DNA of 64,000 nucleotides from JAWVFM01 sp963843315 (GTDB lineage: Bacteria; Actinomycetota; Thermoleophilia; Solirubrobacterales; 70-9): assembly GCA_963843315.1 (NCBI GenBank), contig CAWJJU010000003.1, positions 124,001-188,000 on the forward strand, written 5' to 3'. Every line of letters begins with the position of its first letter. The stretch's first letter is position 1. A model generated the notes under the pieces. The model did not search any database. It worked only from the letters and a program-made list of their open reading frames with translations, and was not told where the DNA came from. Below, piece after piece: positions 8,508-17,746 of this stretch. The translations under genes were made by a program, and so were the position numbers.

Positions 8508-10205
8508 CTAGACCTCCTGGTAGAGAGGGCCGTCGCCGCCCTCGGGCATGGTCAGGCGGCCGCCCTTGGCGTTGATGGCGCCGCACTGGACGCAGTTGGA
8601 GGCCGTGACGTGCACGTCCACCTCGGCTGCGCCATTGGCGAGCTGGTCCTCCGGGATCTCGTAAACCTGCGCCGGGCACAGGTTGACCCAGGTCTTCGCG
8701 AGCTCGCGCGGGACGTGGTTCTGGATCCGGACGTGGTTCGGCGCGTCGTCGCGGGTCGCGTTGCCCGAGAGGAACACCGAGTCCAGCTTGCCGAAGGTGG
8801 TCTTGCCGTCGGGCTTGGGGTAATCCTTGTTCGCGCCCCCGTCGAACATCTCGATCTCGGTGTCGGGCTCGTAGTCCCACTTGCCGCCGGGGAACAGGCC
8901 CTTTGAGACCGTCATCGCGCTCGCGATGGCGCCGCCGACGAAGAACCCCTTCGAGAACGGCTGGCGCATGTTGCGAGAGTCGAACAGGTCCTTGCCGATC
9001 TCGGACTTCTTGATCTTCTCGTTGTAGGCCTCGAGGTTGACCGAGTCGCCCTTGAGCGCCTCGAAGATGGTGTCCGCGGCCAGCATGCCCGCCTTGACGG
9101 CGTAGTGGACGCCCTTCAGCGTGGGGATGTTCACCATGTTCGCCGCGTCGCCGGCCATGACCATGCCGGGCACGCTCAGGCTGCGGGGCATGGAGAAGAA
9201 GCCGCCGGAGGGGATCGTCTTGGCGCCCCAGGCGACGCGCTCGCCGCCCTCGAGGAGCTTTGCGACGAACGGATGCGTCTTCAGCTCCTGGAGCAGGTCG
9301 TGGCACGACAGCGTGGAGTCCGCGTAGTCGAGGCCGATCACCATGCCGATGCAGAGCTTGTCCTCGCCCATGGGGTAGATGAAGCTGCCGCCGAACTCGT
9401 TCCACTTCGCGCCCTTGCGAAGCGGCCAGCCCATCGTGTGGATGACGCGGTCGAGGGGCTTCTCGACCTTCCAGACCTCCTTGACGCCGAGCTCCCAGCG
9501 CGTCGGCAGCTCGCCATCGAGGTCGAAGTAGTCGGTCGCGGCCTGGGTGAGGTGGCCCAGGGTGCCCTCCGCCAGGACCGTGGCCTTGGCGACGACGTCG
9601 GAGCCGGGCTCGAAGTTGCCGAGCTCCTGGCCGTCCTTGCCGCGGCCGCGGTCGCCTGAGCGGATGCCCTTGACGATGCGGTCCTCGACCAGGAGCTTGT
9701 CGGCCACCGTCTCCGTGAGGATGTAGGCGCCCTTCTCCTCCGCCTTCTCCGCCAGGAAGCGCGAGAGCTTGGAGATCGAGATGACGTAGTTGCCGTGGTT
9801 GCGGAAGTTGGGCGGCATCGGCTTCAGCGGAAGCGCCGCCTTCTTCGTCAGCAGGTACACCGCGTCCTTGGTGACCTCCTGGTAGGCGAAGGGCCAGTCG
9901 GACGGGTCGATGTCTCCGAAGAGCTCCCTCATCGCCGACGGGTCCATGTTCGCCCCCGACAGCGTGTGTGCGCCGCAGACCTTGCCCTTCTCGACGACGG
10001 CCACGGGGACCTCGCCGAGGCTCTCCATGAGCTCCGGCTCGTCGGCCAGCAGGTCCAGCAGGCGGTTGGCGCAGGCGAGGCCGGCGGGACCTCCGCCGAC
10101 GATCGCCACGCCCACCTCGATTCGCTCGTCCTCCGGGTCGGTCGGGGCTGCGATCAGCCCGGCCTCGTCGAACGGCGGCGGGAACTCCTTGGGAACGACG
10201 CCCAT
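8508..10205 (-). CDS. Electron transfer flavoprotein:ubiquinone oxidoreductase
   Basis: A membrane-associated flavoprotein that passes electrons from reduced ETF to the quinone pool, linking acyl-CoA dehydrogenases to respiration. The 565 residues have the N-terminal FAD Rossmann motif VAIVGGGPAGLACANRLL, the GDAANMVNIPTLKGVHYAVKAG segment of the family and a C-terminal ferredoxin-like domain. The iron-sulphur ligands are reduced: one Cys in NLCPAQVYEI and two in ASNCVQCGAINAKGGRL, where the canonical fourth (CxxCxxC) is missing. It lies 7 bp after etfA in the order etfB-etfA-ETF:QO, a complete transcription unit. Confidence 0.95.
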   Translation of the reverse strand: MGVVPKEFPPPFDEAGLIAAPTDPEDERIEVGVAIVGGGPAGLACANRLLDLLADEPELMESLGEVPVAVVEKGKVCGAHTLSGANMDPSAMRELFGDIDPSDWPFAYQEVTKDAVYLLTKKAALPLKPMPPNFRNHGNYVISISKLSRFLAEKAEEKGAYILTETVADKLLVEDRIVKGIRSGDRGRGKDGQELGNFEPGSDVVAKATVLAEGTLGHLTQAATDYFDLDGELPTRWELGVKEVWKVEKPLDRVIHTMGWPLRKGAKWNEFGGSFIYPMGEDKLCIGMVIGLDYADSTLSCHDLLQELKTHPFVAKLLEGGERVAWGAKTIPSGGFFSMPRSLSVPGMVMAGDAANMVNIPTLKGVHYAVKAGMLAADTIFEALKGDSVNLEAYNEKIKKSEIGKDLFDSRNMRQPFSKGFFVGGAIASAMTVSKGLFPGGKWDYEPDTEIEMFDGGANKDYPKPDGKTTFGKLDSVFLSGNATRDDAPNHVRIQNHVPRELAKTWVNLCPAQVYEIPEDQLANGAAEVDVHVTASNCVQCGAINAKGGRLTMPEGGDGPLYQEV

Positions 10206-10212
10206 CGCGCGG

Positions 10213-11193
10213 TCAGCCGCCCTTCTTGGCCTTGATCGCCTCGGTCAGCTTGGGCAGGATCTTGTGGAGGTCGCCCACGACTCCCAGGTCGCAGAACTCG
10301 AAGATGGGAGCGTTCTGGTCCTTGTTGATCGCGAGGATGTTCTCCGAGCTCTGCATCCCGACCTTGTGCTGGATCGCGCCGGAGATGCCGGCGGCCAGGT
10401 AGAGCTTCGGAGCGACGGTCTTGCCGGTCTGGCCGATCTGCGTCGCGTACGGCGTCCACCCGGCATCGACGATCGCCCGGGTCGATGCCAGGGCGCCGCC
10501 GAGGGCCTTGGCGAGATCCTCGGCGACTCCGAGGTTCTCGGGCCCTCCGAGGCCGCGGCCGGCGCCGACGAGGTAATCCGCGTCCTCGATGTTGACGCCA
10601 CCCTCGTCGCCCGACTCGCCGCGTGTGACCATTGTCGCCTTCGTCGACCACTCGGAGAGCTCGACGTCGACGTCGACGACCTCGGCGTCACCGCCGCCGC
10701 TCTCCTGCACGTCGAATGCATTGAGGCGGCCGATGATGATGCCCGGCTCGCCGACGTAACCGACGTCGACGATCGCGGAATCCTGGAGCACCGGGCGCTC
10801 GGCGACCAGCTTGCCGCCGTCGGCCTTGACCGCCGTGACCTCCATGGTCACGCCGGCGCCGAGGCGTGCGGTGAGACCAGCGCCGATCTCGAAGCCCAGC
10901 AGGCCGCCACCGAACAGGGCGTAGTCGTAGCCGTTCTCGGCGATGACCTTCGCCATGGCGTCGACGATCGGCTGCGCGAGGCCCTCCGGAACCGACTTGG
11001 CCCGGTAGACCTTGGCTGCGCCGTACTTGCCGAGGCCGGCGCAGGCGCCGTCGTCGACGTCCCCGACGACCAATGCCGCCGCTTCGCTGCCGATCTCGCC
11101 GGCCAGCTTTGCCGCCTCGGAGATCGCGCCGAGAGAGTTGTTGTTGAAGTCACCCTCGTCGGAGTGGAGGGCGTAGACCAGGATCCCTGGCAT
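10213..11193 (-). CDS. etfA: Electron transfer flavoprotein subunit alpha
   Basis: The FAD-binding subunit of ETF, 326 residues. The C-terminal FAD domain carries the signature GQTGKTVAPKLYLAAGISGAIQH and the region VGAGRGLGGPENL. The start ATG directly abuts the etfB stop (TAGATG), so the two subunits are translated in step. It accepts electrons from dehydrogenases such as the acyl-CoA dehydrogenase at 21.9 kb. A homologous etf pair is also next to the methylglucose polysaccharide genes in M. tuberculosis (Rv3028c-Rv3029c). Confidence 0.97.
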   Translation of the reverse strand: MPGILVYALHSDEGDFNNNSLGAISEAAKLAGEIGSEAAALVVGDVDDGACAGLGKYGAAKVYRAKSVPEGLAQPIVDAMAKVIAENGYDYALFGGGLLGFEIGAGLTARLGAGVTMEVTAVKADGGKLVAERPVLQDSAIVDVGYVGEPGIIIGRLNAFDVQESGGGDAEVVDVDVELSEWSTKATMVTRGESGDEGGVNIEDADYLVGAGRGLGGPENLGVAEDLAKALGGALASTRAIVDAGWTPYATQIGQTGKTVAPKLYLAAGISGAIQHKVGMQSSENILAINKDQNAPIFEFCDLGVVGDLHKILPKLTEAIKAKKGG

Positions 11194-11985
11194 CTAGATC
11201 AACTTCCTTTCGTCGAGCCACGCGACGATCTTCTCGACCGTCTCGTTGGTGTCCTCGTCCTCGATGATCTCGCCGGCCTGCTTCGGGGGCGGCGGATTGA
11301 TGGCCAGGACCTTGGTCTTCGACCCATCCTCGCCCACCTGGCCGGCCTCGATGCCGACGTCGCCGGTTGCCTTGGTGTCGAGGGGCTTCTTCTTCGCGCC
11401 CATGATCGCCTTCAGGCTCGGGTAGCGCGGCTCGTTGATCGCGTCACCAACGCTGATCACGGCGGGCAGCTGGATCTCGACCGTGTCGTAGCCGTACTCG
11501 GCCTGGCGCTTGCAGGTGAGCTTGCCCTCGGCGACGTCCATCTCGATCACCTGGGTCAGGGAGGGCATCTTCAGGTGGTCGGCCACCACGGCGCCGATCG
11601 TGTAGCACTCGCCGTCGTCCGACTGCTGGCCGAGAAGGACCAGGTCCGGCTGCTCGGTCTCGAGGACCTTGGCGAGGGCGTAGCCCGTGGCGCAGACGTC
11701 GGAGCCCTGCAGGGCGCCATCGGTCAGGTGGACCGAGCGGTCGGCGCCGAGCGCGACCGCCTTGTGCAGCGCGCGGACGGCGGACTCGGGGCCCATCGTC
11801 ACGGCGACGATCTCGTCGACCGAAGCGGCCCCGCCTTCGCGGATCTGCATCGCGGCCTCGATGCCGTGCGTGTCGAAGGGATTGAGGTTCTTCTCTCCCG
11901 AGCGGTCGAGCCGCATGGTCGAGGAGTCGATCCGCTTCTGAACCGCGGCGTCGGGAACCTCCTTCACCAGGCAACAGATCTTCAA
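11194..11985 (-). CDS. etfB: Electron transfer flavoprotein subunit beta
   Basis: The AMP-binding beta subunit, 263 residues: MKICCLVKEVPDAA, LDRSGEKNLNPFDTHGIEAA and the ETF-beta signature VIEMDVAEGKLTCKRQAEYG (with the dehydrogenase-recognition region). It is first in the etfB-etfA-ETF:QO operon. The promoter region upstream contains a TetR-type palindrome (12088-12103), implying ligand-dependent control of the whole electron-transfer unit. Confidence 0.97.
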   Translation of the reverse strand: MKICCLVKEVPDAAVQKRIDSSTMRLDRSGEKNLNPFDTHGIEAAMQIREGGAASVDEIVAVTMGPESAVRALHKAVALGADRSVHLTDGALQGSDVCATGYALAKVLETEQPDLVLLGQQSDDGECYTIGAVVADHLKMPSLTQVIEMDVAEGKLTCKRQAEYGYDTVEIQLPAVISVGDAINEPRYPSLKAIMGAKKKPLDTKATGDVGIEAGQVGEDGSKTKVLAINPPPPKQAGEIIEDEDTNETVEKIVAWLDERKLI

Positions 11986-12035
11986 GTTCGTGAGCCTCCT
12001 TAAGCGAGTTCGCGGCCGGGCGCTGATTGGAACGG

Positions 12036-12800
12036 ATGAGAACCCCGGCCGTGGCGGGCGCGAATCTTAGCGTTTCCTCTTACCCGATTGACTGGTCAGT
12101 CAACATCGACGGGCGCGCCGGACGGGGTGGCGCGCCGGCGCCGCTCGCGAGGCGTCCGCCAGGCCGTAGGGTTCCGGCGATCGAAGCTCAAGACGGGCAC
12201 ATATACCTGGCTGGGACGGGGTCGTTCGCGGCCGAGATGGCCGACTGGGCGACCGCGGCCGGGCTCGACCCGGCCGGCCTGATCGAGCTCCGCGACCCCA
12301 CCCGGGTTGCTCGCGAGTTTCACGGCCTGACCGCCGTCGCGCTTTCGCCCCCGCCCCCCGATGCGACCGCGCTGATCGCTTCGGGCGGCGACCGCCTGGC
12401 GATCGCGGCCGGTCTGCGGGAAGCTGGCTGGAGGGTCACCGGAATCACCCACCCGGCGGCGGTCGTGGCGGAGACAGCCTCCGTCGACCGGTCGGCGACG
12501 CTAGGGCCGGGAGCGATCGTGGGGGCCGAGAGTGCGATCGGCGCCGACGCGATCCTCAACCGTGGTGCGCTTGTCGGCCACCACACCATCATCGGGGACG
12601 GTGCGACCCTGAACCCGGGAGTCAACATCGGCGGCAATGGCCGAGTTGGAGAAGGCGCGTTTCTGGGGATGGGGTGCACGATCGTCAACGGCTCCACCAT
12701 CGGCCAGGGTGCCGTCGTCGCGGCAGGTGCCGTCGTGGTCGGCGACGTCAGCGCCGGGTCGAGGGTGCAGGGCGTGCCAGCTCGGCCTCACGGGACATGA
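12036..12800 (+). CDS. NeuD/PglD-like hexapeptide-repeat acyltransferase
   Basis: A left-handed beta-helix acetyltransferase of the sugar O/N-acyltransferase (NeuD/PglD) group. An N-terminal Rossmann-like domain (HIYLAGTGSFAAEMADWATAAG) is followed by hexapeptide repeats (TLGPGAIVGAESAIGADAIL through TIGQGAVVAAGAVV). The true start is uncertain. From ATG 12036 there are about 48 unconserved residues that span the TetR-like palindrome; no ATG/GTG/TTG exists closer to the domain, only an ATC at 12180. It overlaps the downstream glycosyltransferase by ATGA, which suggests joint work in surface glycan assembly. Confidence 0.82.
   Translation: MRTPAVAGANLSVSSYPIDWSVNIDGRAGRGGAPAPLARRPPGRRVPAIEAQDGHIYLAGTGSFAAEMADWATAAGLDPAGLIELRDPTRVAREFHGLTAVALSPPPPDATALIASGGDRLAIAAGLREAGWRVTGITHPAAVVAETASVDRSATLGPGAIVGAESAIGADAILNRGALVGHHTIIGDGATLNPGVNIGGNGRVGEGAFLGMGCTIVNGSTIGQGAVVAAGAVVVGDVSAGSRVQGVPARPHGT
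12088..12103. promoter_or_regulatory. TetR-like palindrome upstream of etfB
   Basis: TTGACTGGTCAGTCAA is an inverted repeat with 6-bp arms (TTGACT/AGTCAA) around a 4-bp centre. Read on the minus strand, the first arm is itself a good -35 hexamer (TTGACT) about 100 bp from the etfB start, so a bound repressor would block transcription. Palindromes of the TGAC-N-GTCA type are typical of TetR-family regulators of acyl-CoA metabolism. The regulator is not evident nearby. Confidence 0.5.
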
Positions 12801-13714
12801 GGGGTCGCGACCGGCTCCGGATGATCCGCCGGGACGTCGTCGCGCGGTGGTCCTCCCGGCGCCGCCACTACGCGCCCACCGCCCGGGGAACCATGAAGCG
12901 CCTCGACGCCCTGGAGGATGAGCTCGACCTGCTACGCGGCGAGCATCGCGAGCACCGGCGCGAGGTTCGCGAGATCCTGCTTGCGCTGGCGGCCGCCGAG
13001 GGGCCCAACCGCAAGCGCCTCGAGGACGTACGTGCGGCGCCCGGCTGGGCGCAGGGGTGGGACGAGGCCGACCCCCTGGTGAGCATCACGGTCACCACCA
13101 CCGGCCGCGACGAGCTGTTCACGCGAACGCTGCCGTCGCTGTTGGCTCAGGACCACAGCAACATCGAGGTGATCGTCGCCTGCGACGGGTGCCACGCGGA
13201 GGTCGCCGACCGCCTGGACGCACTCCGGGACGAGCGCCTCTCCCACTTCTCGGCGGGCCTTCGCCAGCCGCTCTTCGACGATCCGCGTGAGCACTGGCTG
13301 TCGGCCGCCACCCGGGCGCGCAACCAGGCAACGGCGCGCGCAACCGGGTCGTGGATCGTGGAGTTCGACGACGATGACGCGCTGCGGGCAGAAGCGATCG
13401 AGACCCTTCTGGAGACCGCTCGCGAGCATCGCGCCGAAGCCGCGTACGGGCGGGCCGAGCGACACGGCATCCAGACGGGCCCGAAGCGCATCGGCTCGTT
13501 TCCCCCTCGCGAGGGGCGCTTCACCTGGGCCGCCGGGATCTACCGCTCCGAGCTGCGGTTCTTCGGACGCGAGCACGTGGCATCGGACCTGGGAATCCCA
13601 GGTGACTGGTGGCTCACCGAGCGGATGCTGAGGGCCGGGGTTCGCTTCGCGATGACCGAAGCCGTCGTCTGCGACATCCACCCCGCCGGCCCCTCGGGGG
13701 GCGCCGGGCTCTAG
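12797..13714 (+). CDS. Family 2 glycosyltransferase
   Basis: A GT-A fold glycosyltransferase of 305 residues. After a basic, partly coiled-coil N-terminus (about residues 1-85) comes the GT2 core: VSITVTTTGRDELFTRTLPSLLAQDHSNIEVIVACDG, then the metal and nucleotide-sugar motif IVEFDDDDALRAEAI. There is no clear membrane segment. The start overlaps the acyltransferase stop. Its own stop overlaps that of the minus-strand B12-binding gene in a shared CTAG. Donor and acceptor are unknown. Confidence 0.88.
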   Translation: MRGRDRLRMIRRDVVARWSSRRRHYAPTARGTMKRLDALEDELDLLRGEHREHRREVREILLALAAAEGPNRKRLEDVRAAPGWAQGWDEADPLVSITVTTTGRDELFTRTLPSLLAQDHSNIEVIVACDGCHAEVADRLDALRDERLSHFSAGLRQPLFDDPREHWLSAATRARNQATARATGSWIVEFDDDDALRAEAIETLLETAREHRAEAAYGRAERHGIQTGPKRIGSFPPREGRFTWAAGIYRSELRFFGREHVASDLGIPGDWWLTERMLRAGVRFAMTEAVVCDIHPAGPSGGAGL

Positions 13715-14139
13715 GCCGCGGCAGGAACGGCCCCGCGGATGAAGTCGACGATCTCGTCGGTGGAGGCGCCCGGGGTGAAGACCTCGGCGACTCCCAGCTT
13801 CTTCAGCTCGGGAGCGTCGTCGGCGGGGATGGTCCCCCCCACGGTCACCAGCACGTCGTCGGCGCCCTGCTCCTTCAAGAGCTCGACGACCTTCGGCACC
13901 AGCGTCATGTGCGCCCCGGAGAGAATCGACATTCCGACCGCGTCGGCGTCCTCCTGGATCACCGTCGCGACGATCTGCTCCGGTGTCTGGTGCAGGCCCG
14001 TGTAGATGACCTCCATGCCGGCGTCGCGGAGCGCGCGAGCGATGATCTTCGCCCCGCGGTCGTGCCCGTCGAGGCCCGGCTTGGCCACGACGACGCGGAT
14101 CTTCCGCTGGCTCTGTGTCTCGTCCGGGGGTGCGATCAC
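13711..14139 (-). CDS. icmB: B12-binding small subunit of acyl-CoA mutase (isobutyryl-CoA mutase type)
   Basis: A free-standing cobalamin-binding subunit of 142 residues with GTG start at 14139. It has the three base-off/His-on motifs: GLDGHDRGA (DxHxxG), GMSILSGAH (SxL) and VTVGG (GG). It pairs with the 552-residue catalytic subunit encoded 380 bp upstream on the same strand. That split matches isobutyryl-CoA mutase (IcmA/IcmB) and archaeal mutases rather than the fused methylmalonyl-CoA mutase. The symbol rests on the specificity residues seen in the large subunit. Confidence 0.88.
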   Translation of the reverse strand: MIAPPDETQSQRKIRVVVAKPGLDGHDRGAKIIARALRDAGMEVIYTGLHQTPEQIVATVIQEDADAVGMSILSGAHMTLVPKVVELLKEQGADDVLVTVGGTIPADDAPELKKLGVAEVFTPGASTDEIVDFIRGAVPAAA

Positions 14140-14178
14140 GCCCGGAATCGTAGTGGGAGGCGGGCAGCCCCCGCGTGA

Positions 14179-14469
14179 TTAGGCGTCGCGCTCGATGACG
14201 ACCTCGCCCTGATCGATCGATTCGCGGGTGCCCGGCGTCTCGCCGGCATCCATGTTCCGGAACACCTCGTCGGCCGCCCTCATGGCCTCCTCGGTCGCGA
14301 AGAGCCCGATGAAGATGCCGGTTCCCTGCGACTCGTCGAAGACGAGCTTCATGCCGGTCGAGTCGACTCCGGGCGGGGGGCCGTCGGACTCCTCGACCAT
14401 CGAGACGACAGAGTCGATCCGAGCTCGATCGACGCCGCTGAAGCGGACTACACGTGCGTAGGTGGCCAT
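14179..14469 (-). CDS. Small ABM-like conserved protein between mutase subunits
   Basis: A 96-residue protein starting at ATG 14469 with a strong AGGAGG 7 bp upstream. The pattern MATYARVVRFSGVDRARIDSV...MKLVFDESQGTGIFIGLFATEEAMRAADEVF resembles a single ferredoxin-like dimeric alpha/beta barrel (ABM) unit. It lies between the two mutase subunits and is presumably co-transcribed. No catalytic residues can be assigned; a role in the mutase pathway is only positional inference. Confidence 0.7.
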   Translation of the reverse strand: MATYARVVRFSGVDRARIDSVVSMVEESDGPPPGVDSTGMKLVFDESQGTGIFIGLFATEEAMRAADEVFRNMDAGETPGTRESIDQGEVVIERDA

Positions 14470-14519
14470 GGGCAAACCTCCTGGGTTGGGGTCCAGCCGA
14501 TCCTAACCCGGCCCGGGGC

Positions 14520-16178
14520 TCAGAACTGAGGATGTTCGGTGAACGTCCCGAAGACGTCCTGGAGGGCCGTGACCATCTCGCCCTCGGAGACCCGCGCACG
14601 GGCCGCCTCGATGAAGAGGGGCATCAGATTCTGCTCGCCCGCCGCGGCCTCTCGAATGGCGGCGAGGGCGGCCTCCACAGCCGCGGAGTCGCGACGGGCC
14701 TTGGTGGCCTCGAGGCGATCGCGCTGGCGCTTCTCCACGGCCGGGTCGGGACGGTGGAGCGCCGTTTCGGCCTCGTCTTCGGTGCGGTAGCCGTTGACGC
14801 CGACGATCGTGCGCTTGCCGGCCTCGATCTCCTGCTGGTAGGCGAAGGCCGCGTCGGCGATCTCGCGCTGGGGAAAGCCGCGCTTGATGGCCTCGACCAT
14901 GCCGCCCAGCTCGTCGATGCGCGCAAAGTAGCCGTAGGCGGCCTGCTCCATGCGGTCGGTGAGCGTCTCGATGAAGTACGACCCGCCGAGGGGATCGACC
15001 GTGCTGGTCACCCCGGTCTCCTCGGCGATGATCTGCTGGGTTCGCAGAGCCACGCGCACCGCCTCCTCCGTGGGCAGCGCGAGCGCCTCGTCGAAGGAGT
15101 TTGTGTGCAGCGACTGGGTGCCACCCAGGACGCCCGCGAGCGCCTCGATGGCCGTGCGGACGATGTTGTTGAGCGGCTGCTGGGCGGTGAGCGAGACGCC
15201 GGCGGTCTGCGTGTGGAAGCGCAGGCGCATGGACTCATCGCGCCGGGCCCCGTAGGTGTCGCGCAGCTCGCGCGCCCAGATGCGCCGGGCGGCGCGGTAC
15301 TTCGCGATCTCCTCGAAGAAGTCGATGTGGGCGTTGAAGAAGAAGGACAGGCGCGGGGCGAAGTCGTCGACGTCGAGGCCCCGCTCGATCGCCCGCTCGA
15401 CGTAGGTGAAGCCGTCCTTCAGCGTGAACGCGAGCTCCTGCTGCGCGGTCGAGCCGGCCTCGCGGATGTGGTAGCCGGAGATGGAGATCGGATGCCAGCG
15501 GGGCATGCACCCCGAGCACCACTCGACCATGTCGGTGACCAGGCGCATCGCCGGCTCGATCGGGAAGCACCACTCCTTCTGGGCGATGTACTCCTTGAGG
15601 ATGTCGGTCTGGATGGTCCCGCCGAGCGCCTCCGACGGGATGCCATTCTCCTCGGCGGCGACAACGTAGAAGGCAAGGACGATCGCCGCCGGGGCGTTGA
15701 TCGTCATCGACACGGTCACCTCGTCCAGCGGGATGCCGTCGAAGAGCACCTCCATGTCGTCGACCGTGTCGAGCGCGACCCCCTCCACCCCCACCTCGCC
15801 CAGCGAGCGCGGGTGGTCGGAGTCGAGCCCCATGAGGCTCGGCATGTCGAAGGCGGTGGAGAGGCCGGTCTGGCCGTGGTCCAAGAGGTAGCGGAAGCGC
15901 TCGTTGGTCTCCTCCACCGTGCCGAAGCCGGCGAACTGGCGCATCGTCCACAGGCGGCCGCGGTACATCGAGGGGTAGGGCCCGCGCGTGAACGGGAACT
16001 CGCCCGGGAAGCCGAGGTCGGCCTCGGGGTCGGCCCCTGCGCGATCCTCGGCCGAGTAGAGCGGCTCAACAGGCTCGCCCGACATGGTCTCGAACAGGGC
16101 GTCGCGCTCGGGCCGGCGCGAGTAGACCTCCTCACGCCATTCGTGCGCACGCCGCCTCGCGCCGGGTTCCACAGCCAT
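14520..16178 (-). CDS. icmA: Acyl-CoA mutase large subunit with isobutyryl-CoA mutase specificity residues
   Basis: A 552-residue adenosylcobalamin mutase catalytic subunit: TIM-barrel domain with WTMRQFAGFGTVEETNERF, GQTGLSTAFDMPSLMGLDSDHP, TVSMTINAPA, GGTIQTDILKEYIAQKEW and SISGYHIREAG. It lacks the fused B12 domain, which is supplied by the 142-residue protein downstream. Methylmalonyl-CoA mutase uses Tyr89 and Arg207 (P. shermanii numbering) to hold the substrate carboxylate; the equivalent positions here are Phe82 and Gln200. That pair, and its 118-residue spacing, is what IcmA has (Phe80/Gln198). The likely reaction is isobutyryl-CoA to n-butyryl-CoA. A default methylmalonyl-CoA mutase label would therefore be doubtful. 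Confidence 0.88.
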   Translation of the reverse strand: MAVEPGARRRAHEWREEVYSRRPERDALFETMSGEPVEPLYSAEDRAGADPEADLGFPGEFPFTRGPYPSMYRGRLWTMRQFAGFGTVEETNERFRYLLDHGQTGLSTAFDMPSLMGLDSDHPRSLGEVGVEGVALDTVDDMEVLFDGIPLDEVTVSMTINAPAAIVLAFYVVAAEENGIPSEALGGTIQTDILKEYIAQKEWCFPIEPAMRLVTDMVEWCSGCMPRWHPISISGYHIREAGSTAQQELAFTLKDGFTYVERAIERGLDVDDFAPRLSFFFNAHIDFFEEIAKYRAARRIWARELRDTYGARRDESMRLRFHTQTAGVSLTAQQPLNNIVRTAIEALAGVLGGTQSLHTNSFDEALALPTEEAVRVALRTQQIIAEETGVTSTVDPLGGSYFIETLTDRMEQAAYGYFARIDELGGMVEAIKRGFPQREIADAAFAYQQEIEAGKRTIVGVNGYRTEDEAETALHRPDPAVEKRQRDRLEATKARRDSAAVEAALAAIREAAAGEQNLMPLFIEAARARVSEGEMVTALQDVFGTFTEHPQF

Positions 16179-16198
16179 GGCCTAAGTCTAGGACGGCG

Positions 16199-16234
16199 CG
16201 CCCCCGCCTCGGCGGGGGCGGCTAGGCGGCTCGC

Positions 16235-16238
<4 letters not shown>
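16199..16238 (-). terminator. Double GC hairpin between ahcY and mutase gene
   Basis: A perfect 10-bp stem CGCCCCCGCC/GGCGGGGGCG with a 2-nt loop (16199-16220) is followed by a second 7-bp stem CTAGGCG/CGCCTAG (16222-16238) that includes the ahcY stop. There is no T-tract, as is common for high-GC actinobacteria. It probably ends or attenuates ahcY transcription before icmA. Confidence 0.6.
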
Positions 16239-17653
<1,415 letters not shown>

Positions 17654-17746
17654 TAGTCCTCCTGTTGGCTGGCCAAGAGGATACGGAGGCCAACGCGGGC
17701 CGGTTGAACCAACCGCACCGTTGTCGGGAATCGCGGGAGGCTTGAC

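Noticed and set aside
14520..16178. Reading the mutase as ethylmalonyl- or 2-hydroxyisobutyryl-CoA mutase
   Set aside because: 2-hydroxyisobutyryl-CoA mutase has Ile at the position of Phe82; the Phe/Gln pair fits isobutyryl-CoA mutase best. The ethylmalonyl enzyme is a longer fused protein.
17654..17746. Possible SAH or SAM riboswitch upstream of ahcY
   Set aside because: The 93-bp leader has only AGGAGG and a short pairing; I could not place the conserved SAH riboswitch core or any SAM aptamer helices.
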